64,000 nucleotides of DNA, taken from the NCBI GenBank assembly GCA_963757065.1, contig CAVWQC010000008.1:186001-250000 (forward strand), in the 5' to 3' direction. The position numbers and the translations under genes are program-made. Below are positions 18,121-26,945 of this stretch, in pieces. The notes under the pieces are model-generated. The model was not told where the DNA came from. It made no database searches and worked only from the letters and a program-made list of their open reading frames with translations. Each line of letters starts with the position of its first letter. Positions within the stretch are counted from its first letter, which is position 1. This DNA is from PNON01 sp963757065 (GTDB taxonomy: Bacteria > Chloroflexota > Anaerolineae > Anaerolineales > Anaerolineaceae).

Positions 18121-18752
18121 CACCTGACCCCAAACGCGATCCAATACGCAGCAATGGAAAAAGCAATGGCAACATTTAATGATTCTTTGATACCCGCCAT
18201 TGGAATATGGACTACTTGATCACAAAAAGACAAGATTCCGGGGTCAATTCCGTAGTTTTCGTTCCCTACCACCAAAACATAGGGAGTTGTTCCGGTAAAC
18301 TGGTTCTCAAAAATGGAAGTTGATGTGTCCGTATATTCCAAACCAATGATCCGATAATTACTTATTTTCAATTGTTTGATCGCATCCACACCATCCCAAT
18401 GCTGTTCCCAATGGACGTGATCGTCAGCGCCGAGAGAAGTTTTTGCCATGCGAGGATGAGAAGGGGATGGAGTGATCCCACCCAGATGAATGCGTTTTAC
18501 TCCGCAGCCATCAGCGGAGCGAAATATCGAACCGACATTAAACACACTCCGAATATTGTCAAGGAATGCTTCAATGTGCACCGTTGGTGAATCACCGTTA
18601 TTGGTTTTGGTATTGAATTGGGGGTAATTTGCCACAATGGTTGTATTCGTACCGCATTTAGGACATATTTCCGCACCTTGAAGATCTTCACTCGCAGGGA
18701 AGCGAAATGAACATGCCTTTCGAACACATTGCCGGATGATTATTTGAGACAT
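18120..18752 (-). CDS. SpoU/TrmH-family RNA 2'-O-methyltransferase with N-terminal zinc ribbon
   Basis: The 210-residue protein combines two parts. Residues 1-40 hold Cys9, Cys14, Cys30 and Cys33 (ICPKCG), a probable zinc ribbon for RNA binding. Residues 60-205 are a SPOUT methyltransferase with motif 1 NIRSVFNVGSIFRSADG, motif 2 VVGNENYGI and motif 3 IPMAGIKESLNVAIAFSI. The trefoil-knot SAM site is thus complete. The target is tRNA or rRNA ribose; which one cannot be told. It heads a three-gene operon with the four-helix protein and the rhodanese. Confidence 0.9.
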   Translation of the reverse strand: MSQIIIRQCVRKACSFRFPASEDLQGAEICPKCGTNTTIVANYPQFNTKTNNGDSPTVHIEAFLDNIRSVFNVGSIFRSADGCGVKRIHLGGITPSPSHPRMAKTSLGADDHVHWEQHWDGVDAIKQLKISNYRIIGLEYTDTSTSIFENQFTGTTPYVLVVGNENYGIDPGILSFCDQVVHIPMAGIKESLNVAIAFSIAAYWIAFGVR

Positions 18753-18767
18753 TGAGGTAGTAGTGTG

Positions 18768-19439
18768 TTATTGAAAATGGAAAAAGGACGTATCCACCTT
18801 TGAAAAGTCTGAATAAACACCCCGATATTTTTCCGGAAGAAGATCAGCCACCTGGTACATGATCTGATCGGTGGCTTTCTGCCTGAGGTCGCGATCATTC
18901 AAGGACAATTCCGGGTCAAGCGTAAATATTTTTCCGACCCGGATATGGAAAGGTGTCCTGATCAGCCGATGGATGTTATCCCAGATCAATTCGCCGCCAT
19001 AAAACGCAACAGGTAAGATGGGAGTATTGGTTTTCACAGCGATCATCGTGATCCCCGGATGGCCTATTTGCAAACGGCCATTTTTCGAGCGGGTACCTTC
19101 TGGTGCGATCGCTAATATTTTACCTTCGTTAAGGCTGGTCCGGGCAAGATTATACGCATTCCGGTCAACCTCACCCCTTTTAATGGGAATTCCACCCCAC
19201 AGGTTAAAAAGAGCACCCATGAAAGGATTTTTCCAGGTTTCTTCTTTGACTAGAGCAGTGACATTCCTGGGTTGCAGATGAGTCATAAAAATTGGTGCGT
19301 CCAGAAAATTCACATGATTGACCGCCAGGATCAATGGTCCTTGCATCGGAATTTTTACCAATTCGGCATCATCCACCATGCAGGCAGCCCTGGTAATGCC
19401 TTTGATCGTGAAGTTCACCATACGAAATGCAATTGTCAT
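18768..19439 (-). CDS. plsC: PlsC-family 1-acyl-glycerol-3-phosphate acyltransferase
   Basis: The 223-residue membrane-associated enzyme acylates lysophosphatidate in phospholipid synthesis. Motif I is NHVNFLDAP (NHx4D), motif II is near GGIPIKRGEVDRNAY, motif III is EGTRSKNGRL and motif IV is PILPVAFYG. The length is normal for the family. It starts 4 nt downstream of the lipid-kinase gene's stop codon, so the two form an operon for lipid metabolism. The acyl donor (acyl-ACP or acyl-CoA) is not visible from sequence. Confidence 0.92.
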   Translation of the reverse strand: MTIAFRMVNFTIKGITRAACMVDDAELVKIPMQGPLILAVNHVNFLDAPIFMTHLQPRNVTALVKEETWKNPFMGALFNLWGGIPIKRGEVDRNAYNLARTSLNEGKILAIAPEGTRSKNGRLQIGHPGITMIAVKTNTPILPVAFYGGELIWDNIHRLIRTPFHIRVGKIFTLDPELSLNDRDLRQKATDQIMYQVADLLPEKYRGVYSDFSKVDTSFFHFQ

Positions 19440-19443
19440 TATG

Positions 19444-20361
19444 TCAAACCACCATTTCCAGGGCTGCAGGAATTAGTTGAATCTCAATTGTGGAGCCCTC
19501 TTCGCAGACTGTTTCACCATCGGCATGACAGGGAATTTTTCCATCTATAGCTGTTACTTTTAGAGTAGTGCAACTTAACATCCTGACTGATGGATCGCTT
19601 TCGTGCGTTCCCTTCATGAATTTTAACACCATGGGGAAGGTGGCAAATTTACCCAATTCATTTACCAGGCATAAACTGAACTTCCCGTCAGTCGGATCAC
19701 CTTTGGGAGCGATGAAAAAACCGCCACCCAGGCGGATACCATTCATCACTGAAACCATCAGGAATCTGTCGGTTATTTGCTGGTCATCAAGATCAAGCTG
19801 AAGTCGGGGAGCTTTAAAGTAAAGGAAAATGGTCTTTAAGGCTGCAACAATATATGAAGGAAAACCAGTCAGTAGTTTTAGTTTCAGCGCTTCGAAACCA
19901 ACTACCGCATCAAAGCCTATTCCAACACCATTGCCAAAGTATCTTCCCTGGGGAAAAACACCACCGGTTACCTTACCAACGTCGATCATTTTTACAGTGG
20001 GGTGGATGAAGTGTTCACAAGCCTCGTCAAAATCTGAAGCGACTCCCATACTGTAGGCGAAATCATTTCCCCGGCCAACCGGAAGAACACCCATGCTTGG
20101 TCTCCGGTTTTCAGCGTTTTTCCCGGTTAAAATGCCATTAATGACCTCATTACAGGTCCCATCTCCCCCGGCGGCTACGACGATATCATAACCCTTAGCA
20201 ACAGCGTTTTGTGCAAGCTCCAGTGCATGCCCTGGTCGTTCTGTGAGGACAAGGTCATATTCAAGTTTATTTTCAGTAAAGAATTTCTCAATAAGGGATT
20301 TATGCTTCAACCCGGAACCGCGGCCTGAAATTGGGTTTACGATCAACATATACTTGGTCAT
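19444..20361 (-). CDS. Diacylglycerol kinase-family lipid kinase
   Basis: The 305-residue protein of the DagK/YegS family has N-terminal NPISGRGSG, the nucleotide loop AAGGDGTCNEV (near residue 86), then PVGRGNDFAYSMG and DVGKVTGG. The C-terminal beta-sandwich ends with PCHADGETV, the usual conserved ending. It phosphorylates diacylglycerol or a related lipid alcohol, feeding phosphatidate back into phospholipid synthesis. It is directly upstream of the PlsC gene, which supports that role. The precise lipid is unknown. Confidence 0.92.
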   Translation of the reverse strand: MTKYMLIVNPISGRGSGLKHKSLIEKFFTENKLEYDLVLTERPGHALELAQNAVAKGYDIVVAAGGDGTCNEVINGILTGKNAENRRPSMGVLPVGRGNDFAYSMGVASDFDEACEHFIHPTVKMIDVGKVTGGVFPQGRYFGNGVGIGFDAVVGFEALKLKLLTGFPSYIVAALKTIFLYFKAPRLQLDLDDQQITDRFLMVSVMNGIRLGGGFFIAPKGDPTDGKFSLCLVNELGKFATFPMVLKFMKGTHESDPSVRMLSCTTLKVTAIDGKIPCHADGETVCEEGSTIEIQLIPAALEMVV

Positions 20362-20428
20362 TGGGTAAAGTTCTCCTTGGATGATTGACTTTGTATTATT
20401 GTACAGGAAAATGCAGGAAGAATTGTAA

Positions 20429-21403
20429 CTAATTTTCTTCCCGGGTATTCATTATGTTTACTTTCAATTCGACGTAAGAATTTGAAGTCATAAGCAGCCT
20501 TATCGTCAGAGGTGAGATTACAAACGGACGTAAATAAGCTTTTAGATGCTTACGGAAAATCACATGACCCCAATCTGGACCATAGAAATCGGTCATCAAC
20601 CCTAAATGATCCAAAATTACCTGTTTGGTTTCTTCCAAGGATATCAGGTTATGATCCACCCGTGAAAAGATCCACGGATTCCCTATTGATCCACGACCGA
20701 TCATTACACCATCACACCCGGTTATCGATTTTATTTTCTCGATATCTTTCAGGGATTTTACATCACCATTGGCTATCACCGGGATGTGAACCATTTTTTT
20801 GATCTCAGCTATCGCCTGCCAATCACTGAGGCCTGTATAAGCTTGTTTTTTTGTTCTTCCATGGACGGCAATCAGCGCTGCACCATTATCTTCCAACAAC
20901 CTGGCAATGTCGAGATAATTCAGGGATGCATCGTCCCATCCAAGCCTGATCTTGGCAGTCACCGGAATTGGACTAATTTTCACCAATTCAGTAAAGATGG
21001 TTTTTATCATCTCCGGGTTTTTTAGAAGACCGGCTCCTGCACCACGGTTCGTGACTTTTTTTGCTGAACAGCCTAAATTTATATCCAGAATATCCGGATG
21101 AAGTTGAAATATGAGTTTGGCGGCCGATAGGATTCGGGCTGGATCATTATCGAATATTTGAAAGACAACAGGCCGTTCGATCTCAGTAAATGTCAATCGT
21201 TTTTCAATCATTTTGAAATTACCAAGGATATCCAGCGCATTCACGAATTCCGAGTAACTAAGGGCAGATCCAAAACGACGGGCAATGATCCGATCCGGAG
21301 AATCTGAATATCCTAACATCGGAGCAAGAATCAGATCCCCATAAACAGGAATATTACGGATAAAGAAATTTGGTTGAGATAAATCAGTTGATTGATCGGG
21401 CAT
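20429..21403 (-). CDS. dus: tRNA-dihydrouridine synthase
   Basis: The 324-residue FMN-dependent TIM-barrel enzyme reduces uridines in the tRNA D-loop. Visible motifs are LAPMLGYSDSPDR near the N-terminus, DINLGCSAKKVTNRGAGAG with catalytic Cys, KIRLGWDD, VHGRTKKQAYTG, VIANGDVKS and MIGRGSIGNPW. The loop GCSAKKV differs slightly from the more usual GCPxxKV. The C-terminal helical part is short. It is transcribed toward the lipid kinase gene with a 68-nt gap, so co-transcription is possible. Confidence 0.93.
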   Translation of the reverse strand: MPDQSTDLSQPNFFIRNIPVYGDLILAPMLGYSDSPDRIIARRFGSALSYSEFVNALDILGNFKMIEKRLTFTEIERPVVFQIFDNDPARILSAAKLIFQLHPDILDINLGCSAKKVTNRGAGAGLLKNPEMIKTIFTELVKISPIPVTAKIRLGWDDASLNYLDIARLLEDNGAALIAVHGRTKKQAYTGLSDWQAIAEIKKMVHIPVIANGDVKSLKDIEKIKSITGCDGVMIGRGSIGNPWIFSRVDHNLISLEETKQVILDHLGLMTDFYGPDWGHVIFRKHLKAYLRPFVISPLTIRLLMTSNSYVELKVNIMNTREEN

Positions 21404-21506
21404 TAGTATAAGCTTACAATTTCCTTAGAAAATTTACCTAATGATACCATCCTGCGATTGAACAGCTATAATTAATGTTCGATATATATAGGTGAATCGA
21501 TAATCT

Positions 21507-24500
21507 ATGGCAAATCTGTTATGTCAAAAATGCGGTTTCAATAATCCGCCCGGAATGCGGTTTTGCGGGAACTGTGGCAATAGACTTCCGCAAGATACTG
21601 CGTCTTTGATTGCCAATTCATCGGTACAAAGCTCCCTGCCCGGAACAGTAGGTGTCATGATGGGGGCGGATCTGCTTGAAAGATTCAGAGAAGCAGGATT
21701 AAATGCTGCCGGACAAAGGCGTAATGTAACCATTTTATTTGTGGATATGTCCGGATTCACCCTTCTCTCACAGGTTTTGAACACAGAAGATGTATATATT
21801 ATGATCCAGCAATTTACCAGTCTGCTTATTAAAGATGTTTACAAATATGACGGCATGGTAGATAAGTTAATGGGGGATGGACTTATGGCGATCTTCGGAG
21901 CGCCAATTGCGAATGAAAATAGTCCTGAGATGGCATTAAGGTCTGCAAATGATATGATGCTGGATATACGTCAATTTGCCGAGCAGATAAACGAAAAATA
22001 CACCACAGCCTCAAAGGAAAAAATTAATCTAAGTCTGCATATAGCATTACATTATGGTGAAGTGATTGTTGGTGGAATTGGATCAAACCTGTTGATGAAT
22101 TACACGGCGATCGGTGATACTGTAAACCTTGCACACCGATTGCTGGAGGTCGCTGCTCCAGGTGTCACCCTGGTCAGCCAACAAGTCTTTCAAAGAACCA
22201 GAGAAATAGCTAAATTTAAATCTACCGGCCCTTATCTATTAAAGGGAATCGATACACCGGTTGTGGCTTTGGAATTTATGAACCTGATCGATTCTCCGAT
22301 CAAGAGTTCATCCAACCTGGATATCGAAAGCCAAATTGTCGGAAGGAAAAATGAGTTAGCCCAATTAGTCGAATTGACTGATTCAATACAATATTCAGGC
22401 AAAGGCAGGGTTATTCTCATTGAAGGGGAAGCTGGAATTGGTAAGTCCAGGGTATTGGCTGAATATCAGAATTATCTTGCATCAAAAGATATACGACCCA
22501 TTATTGGTCATTGTTATACGTATAAGAAAAATATTCAGTACTGGGTATTGCAGGATATCTTGCGTTCCTATTTCAATACAGGAAAATCGGATAATCCCAG
22601 GCATTTTGAGAAACAGATCCTGCTTAAATTGAATCAAATCGTTCCTGCAGAGATTGATAACTATATGGTGGTCCTTGACCGGTTATTTGGTGCAGGATTC
22701 GCAAGAGTCAAAAAATTACGTGCAAATGAAACAATTGATCCGGTCCAAATGCAAAGCCAGATATTCTGGACCATCAGGGATTTATTTGAGAAAGAATCGT
22801 ATAAAAAACCAGCTGTCTTAATTTTTGAAGATATGCAATGGGCGGATGAATCATCGTTGGCATTTCTAGCATATTTATTTAAAATCATTCCTGATCTACC
22901 AATCCTCGTTGTGATCATAACAAGACCAGGTCAAAATACAACCACAGAGGATTTATATGATGAGTGGGAAAAGTTAATGCGCGGGCGCTTTTCAAGGATA
23001 TTTCTTGAAAGGCTTACAGAAGATCAAAGTAAGGAAATGATCGAATATCTTCTACCTGGCAATAAAATACCATCCGAGCTCATCGACAGAATCACCCTCC
23101 TATCCGGAGGAAACCCATTATTTCTTGAAGAGATCATTCGGATGTTCATCGATAGGAGAATGATTTCGAGTACCAATGACCAGTGGCACCTGGAACCAGT
23201 TGAGGGGACAATTGATGACCTGATGATTCCTGATACTTTGCAGGGATTACTCCTCACAAGGTTTGATCAATTAAGTTCCATACAGAGGCGATTACTTCAA
23301 GTAGCATCGATCATCGGCCGGGACTTTAATTCAAAACTTTTGTGTGAAGTCTTGCGCATTACGGACCCCACCCTGTTTGAGGAAATTCTCTCTCAACTCA
23401 TTCATCGGGATATTATTGAAAACCATTCTGACATATCAAACCAGGATTACAGGTTCATCCATGTTCTTATGTCAGATACGATCTATAGTACTTTATTAAC
23501 GGGTGATAAGACTGAATTGCATGGACAGATAGGTGATGCAATAGAAGCATTGTATCCGGGACAAATCAAGGACTATATCGATGTCCTGGCACGCCATTAT
23601 TTTTATAGCTCGAATTTCTTAAAAGCGCTTAAATATACAAAAACAGCAGCAAAGATTTCCTCTGACAATTATGCGAATGAACAGGCAAAGAATTATTATG
23701 TCCAGGCAGAATCGTTGTTTTCCAAGGTGACCCATTCTGCGGAGGATGAGGTGGAAGTCTATTATGGTCTCGGGAATGTAAATGTTTTTTCTGCGAATTA
23801 CCCCGAAGCTCTAGAGAATTTTCAGACTTCAAAGGAAGTCATTTTAGCTAATACGGAATATGTATCAGATGGAATCAGTTTAGATTCAATTCTAAGAAGT
23901 ATTGGCGAAGTTTTTGAGCACCTGGGGAACTATCCGGATGCAGTAGAGTATTTAACTCAAGCCAAAAGGATATTGGAAACCCAACCGGCACCCTCTTCCG
24001 CAGATATGGCCTGGATTGAAAATGACCTTGGGTGGATCGAATACCGGCGGGGAAACCTCGAGCAATCTGAACAGTTATTCTTATCAGCTTTGGGAAAGTT
24101 GGATGAATTTATAGATACAAATTTGGTCGCTTCCGTTACGAATCGTCTGGCTGGTGTATATTTCCAGAAAAGTGATCTTGAAAATGCGACAAAATATCTC
24201 CAAAAGAGTATCGTCTTACGTGAACAAATGGGAGACAGGGTGGCAGTAGCCAGGTCCTACAATAACCTGGGTTTATTAAAATGGCGAACAGGTTCATGGG
24301 AAAGTGCATTGCAGTATTTTAACAAAAGCCTGGAGATCAATACATCGCTTGGTGACGTTGAGGGGTCTATCGACCTTAACAGCAACATCGGCTTGTTATT
24401 ACTTGATCGAGGAAAATTCACTGAATCAGAGAATTTCTTGACAACAGCATTGTCGTTGGCCAATAAATTAGGCCTATCTTTCCATATTGGAATGATCTGT

Positions 24501-24998
24501 TTACATCTATCCCGGTTGATGATCCTCATGGGTGATTTTGATAAAGCCATAACTTATGCAGAAGAAGGCAGGGCGGTATATTCAGATATCGGAGCGAATG
24601 AAAACCTGGCTGACCTGACTACTTTTGCAGGGCTTGCCTGGTTGGAAAAAGGAGAACCGGAGAAAGCAAGACAATTGGGTGAAGAATCTTTAAAGTATAT
24701 TGAAGAGATGAATCCGGGAAATCAATTGACTGAAGACAAGGGCAGAGCTTACAGGCTGCTGGCTAAGACCGCGATCAGGAAACAGAACCCGCATGCAGCG
24801 AACGATTACCTGGAAAAAAGTGACGAAGTATTTAATCATTTAGAAGATAAACTGGAAAATGCCAGAAATCTGGTTGTCAGGGCAGACTTAGAGACATTGT
24901 TGAAAAATCTAAAATCAGCAGCCGAATGCACCGATCAGGCTCGTAAGATATTTGAAGAAGCTGATGCTGTAGCTGATCTTTTATCCATTAATCAATAA
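21507..24998 (+). CDS. Class III adenylate/guanylate cyclase with AAA ATPase and TPR repeats
   Basis: The 1163-residue multidomain protein has an N-terminal zinc ribbon with Cys6, Cys9, Cys20 and Cys23 and a class III cyclase domain. In the cyclase domain Asp80 (ILFVDMSGFT) and Asp124 (KLMGDGLMAIFG) are the metal-binding pair, and NYTAIGDTVNLAHRL is the conserved helix. A STAND-like AAA_16 domain follows with Walker A GEAGIGKS (residues 307-314) and Walker B PAVLIFEDMQWAD. The rest is helical with at least five TPRs (for example RSYNNLGLLKWRTGSWESALQYF). No DNA-binding domain is seen. The cyclase is probably regulated by ATP and TPR-bound partners. It is divergent from dus and ends at a terminator. 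Confidence 0.92.
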   Translation: MANLLCQKCGFNNPPGMRFCGNCGNRLPQDTASLIANSSVQSSLPGTVGVMMGADLLERFREAGLNAAGQRRNVTILFVDMSGFTLLSQVLNTEDVYIMIQQFTSLLIKDVYKYDGMVDKLMGDGLMAIFGAPIANENSPEMALRSANDMMLDIRQFAEQINEKYTTASKEKINLSLHIALHYGEVIVGGIGSNLLMNYTAIGDTVNLAHRLLEVAAPGVTLVSQQVFQRTREIAKFKSTGPYLLKGIDTPVVALEFMNLIDSPIKSSSNLDIESQIVGRKNELAQLVELTDSIQYSGKGRVILIEGEAGIGKSRVLAEYQNYLASKDIRPIIGHCYTYKKNIQYWVLQDILRSYFNTGKSDNPRHFEKQILLKLNQIVPAEIDNYMVVLDRLFGAGFARVKKLRANETIDPVQMQSQIFWTIRDLFEKESYKKPAVLIFEDMQWADESSLAFLAYLFKIIPDLPILVVIITRPGQNTTTEDLYDEWEKLMRGRFSRIFLERLTEDQSKEMIEYLLPGNKIPSELIDRITLLSGGNPLFLEEIIRMFIDRRMISSTNDQWHLEPVEGTIDDLMIPDTLQGLLLTRFDQLSSIQRRLLQVASIIGRDFNSKLLCEVLRITDPTLFEEILSQLIHRDIIENHSDISNQDYRFIHVLMSDTIYSTLLTGDKTELHGQIGDAIEALYPGQIKDYIDVLARHYFYSSNFLKALKYTKTAAKISSDNYANEQAKNYYVQAESLFSKVTHSAEDEVEVYYGLGNVNVFSANYPEALENFQTSKEVILANTEYVSDGISLDSILRSIGEVFEHLGNYPDAVEYLTQAKRILETQPAPSSADMAWIENDLGWIEYRRGNLEQSEQLFLSALGKLDEFIDTNLVASVTNRLAGVYFQKSDLENATKYLQKSIVLREQMGDRVAVARSYNNLGLLKWRTGSWESALQYFNKSLEINTSLGDVEGSIDLNSNIGLLLLDRGKFTESENFLTTALSLANKLGLSFHIGMICLHLSRLMILMGDFDKAITYAEEGRAVYSDIGANENLADLTTFAGLAWLEKGEPEKARQLGEESLKYIEEMNPGNQLTEDKGRAYRLLAKTAIRKQNPHAANDYLEKSDEVFNHLEDKLENARNLVVRADLETLLKNLKSAAECTDQARKIFEEADAVADLLSINQ

Positions 24999-25016
24999 GT
25001 AATTCCGTTTAAATAA

Positions 25017-25041
25017 TATAACCGCTCAACAGGCGGTTATA
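25017..25041. terminator. Bidirectional terminator between the cyclase and subtilase genes
   Basis: TATAACCGC pairs with GCGGTTATA around loop TCAACAG. It lies between two convergent genes (stops at 24998 and 25068) and has A/T-rich flanks on both sides. Confidence 0.8.
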
Positions 25042-25067
25042 TTGTATTTATAATTGAATATTGAATG

Positions 25068-26864
25068 TTATGGTTCGTCCACCCATTGTGAAATGGATGT
25101 AGTGGCAGTTGTTCCAGCTGCGGTTTCACCACGAGTGTATTTTTCCACAAAGGCAGATTGAGAATACTTGGTTCCTGCCCAGGGTTCGTCACCATTCCAG
25201 GCTGCTGCTCCTTCGGCCCAGTTACCATACCCCCCCGACCAGAGACCGAAACCGCCCGACCATAGACCAAAGCCGCCTGACCATAATCCAAAAGCGCCAG
25301 ACCATAATCCGAAGCCGCCTGACCAGAGACCAAACCCACCTGACCATAAACCAAAAGCACCTGACCATAGACCAAAACCACCGGACCAAAGACCGAAAGC
25401 ACCGGTGGATGAATTGTCATCACCCAACAAACGGAAAGCCTGAGCATCCTCATCCCAATATGAGTAACCTTCGAAGTGGGATGTTCCGTCGATGTCGGCA
25501 AGAATATCCATTCCAGCATTAGCCGAGCCATCGATTGATGCATAAACTGCATCAACTGCATTCACCCGGCCGGCACCCTGCTGCCAAACGCTATAAAGTG
25601 CTTCACCATTGGAGGGATCTGTCCATGGGAATGCAGTATACATGACACGGTATTTAACTTCATCAGGAGTCAAGTCCGGATTATTGGACAGGATAAGAGC
25701 AGAAACTCCTGAAACAACAGCAGCAGATTGAGAAGTTCCAGCCATTGAGAAATACTGGTTGCTAATTCTATTCGCCTGGTGTTTTTTTGCTATGATGCTG
25801 CTGGGAAGCATTGTTGATACCATGTGAGCTCCTGGAGCAAGTACATCAGGTTTTACAAATCCATCAAGAGTAGGACCAGCTGCAGAGAATGGAGCGACAT
25901 AATCATCTGACCAATCGGTTGGAGTGAAATTATCGGTAAATGCACCAACAGTGATGACGTATGGGTTGTTTCCAGGTACACCAACTGTCATAGCTGCTGA
26001 TCCTGTATTACCTGCTGCCACAACAACTAAAATACCTTCGGACCATGCCCGCATGATCGCCTGGTTCAGAGGATCAGCCCAATAAGGGGATTGAACCTGA
26101 GCTACCAGGGATAAATTCATTACTTTAATATTGTATTTTTCCTTATTATCGAGAACCCATTGGATCCCTTTAATGACCGTTTCATAGGTTCCCTTACCCT
26201 TTGCATCTAAAACCCTGACACCAACCAAATTTACACCAGGAGCGACCCCATTCCACTCTCCATCTTCCCCAAGTTGGCTGTTCGCAATAATTCCAGCGAT
26301 ATGGGTACCATGTCCATTTGGATCTGTAGGCATCTTTTTATTAGCAACAAAATCCACCCACCCAATGATCCGGGTTTTCTTTTTGCCTTCGATTCCCTTC
26401 ATCAAACCACGATGCCTGGAGATACCTGTGTCTAGAACAGCAACAGTTACTCCAGTGCCGGTAATTCCATCCTGCCAGACTAAATCTGCCCCGATTGCAT
26501 CCGGGTAATCAGTGCTGGGAGAATTTGGGCTTTGGCCACCTTCTTCATCCCACGATCCGTTTCCCACTACTGTAGTTGAGGCATTTGGAAAAACGCTCTT
26601 GACCAGGTTATTTTGACTGATTGCATAGAGCTGATTTGTATCGATACATGCTGTAACAGCATTGATCAGCGGTAAAACTGATGAAATTAGTCCGTGGTTT
26701 TCGCTCACCACCCTGGCTGCCAGATCAGAATTACTTGATGTGACAATAAATGATTGGCAGTTCTCTCCAGCACTTTGGGCAGCCGGTAATGAAGAAGCAC
26801 CGACAGCAAAGGTCAGAGAGAGGATAATAACAATATTGAGGGCGATTGATGCGAATTTTTTCAT
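25068..26864 (-). CDS. Secreted S8 subtilisin-like serine protease with FGLWSG repeat tail
   Basis: The 598-residue precursor begins with a signal peptide (cleavage likely near SLPAAQSAGE). A propeptide-like stretch follows, then the S8 catalytic domain with Asp145 (VAVLDTGIS), His185 (GHGTHIAGI), Asn286 (AAGNTG) and Ser378 (AGTSQSAA), all in place. After LLGDDNSSTG come eight tandem heptads of the type [GA]FGLWSG, a ninth degenerate copy GYGNWAEG and a 45-residue end. It is likely exported and may be surface associated through the aromatic/Gly tail; the anchoring role is inference. It follows the sugar cluster on the same strand with an 81-nt gap. Confidence 0.93.
   Translation of the reverse strand: MKKFASIALNIVIILSLTFAVGASSLPAAQSAGENCQSFIVTSSNSDLAARVVSENHGLISSVLPLINAVTACIDTNQLYAISQNNLVKSVFPNASTTVVGNGSWDEEGGQSPNSPSTDYPDAIGADLVWQDGITGTGVTVAVLDTGISRHRGLMKGIEGKKKTRIIGWVDFVANKKMPTDPNGHGTHIAGIIANSQLGEDGEWNGVAPGVNLVGVRVLDAKGKGTYETVIKGIQWVLDNKEKYNIKVMNLSLVAQVQSPYWADPLNQAIMRAWSEGILVVVAAGNTGSAAMTVGVPGNNPYVITVGAFTDNFTPTDWSDDYVAPFSAAGPTLDGFVKPDVLAPGAHMVSTMLPSSIIAKKHQANRISNQYFSMAGTSQSAAVVSGVSALILSNNPDLTPDEVKYRVMYTAFPWTDPSNGEALYSVWQQGAGRVNAVDAVYASIDGSANAGMDILADIDGTSHFEGYSYWDEDAQAFRLLGDDNSSTGAFGLWSGGFGLWSGAFGLWSGGFGLWSGGFGLWSGAFGLWSGGFGLWSGGFGLWSGGYGNWAEGAAAWNGDEPWAGTKYSQSAFVEKYTRGETAAGTTATTSISQWVDEP
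25231..25404 (-). repeat. 21-bp tandem repeats encoding FGLWSG heptads
   Basis: Eight in-frame 21-nt units lie inside the subtilase gene. Neighbouring copies differ mainly at third positions, and the first codon of each unit varies between Gly and Ala, so the protein repeat is kept while DNA diverges. This suggests selection on the heptad rather than a recent slippage event. Confidence 0.9.
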
Positions 26865-26945
26865 TGGACACCTTCCAGGTAACTGACGTATTCAGTCAAC
26901 ATGTTTATAGCATGTCGAAGGCTGAATTCACCTTACAATCAGCTA

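Noticed and set aside
25231..25404. CRISPR-like array (regular 21-nt repeats)
   Set aside because: There are no unique spacers; the units are contiguous, in frame and code for the FGLWSG heptads.
25168..25443. Plus-strand frame rich in Pro, Lys and Asp (repeats of PDHRPKPPDHN type)
   Set aside because: It is the antisense reading of the FGLWSG repeat region of the subtilase and only mirrors that repeat.
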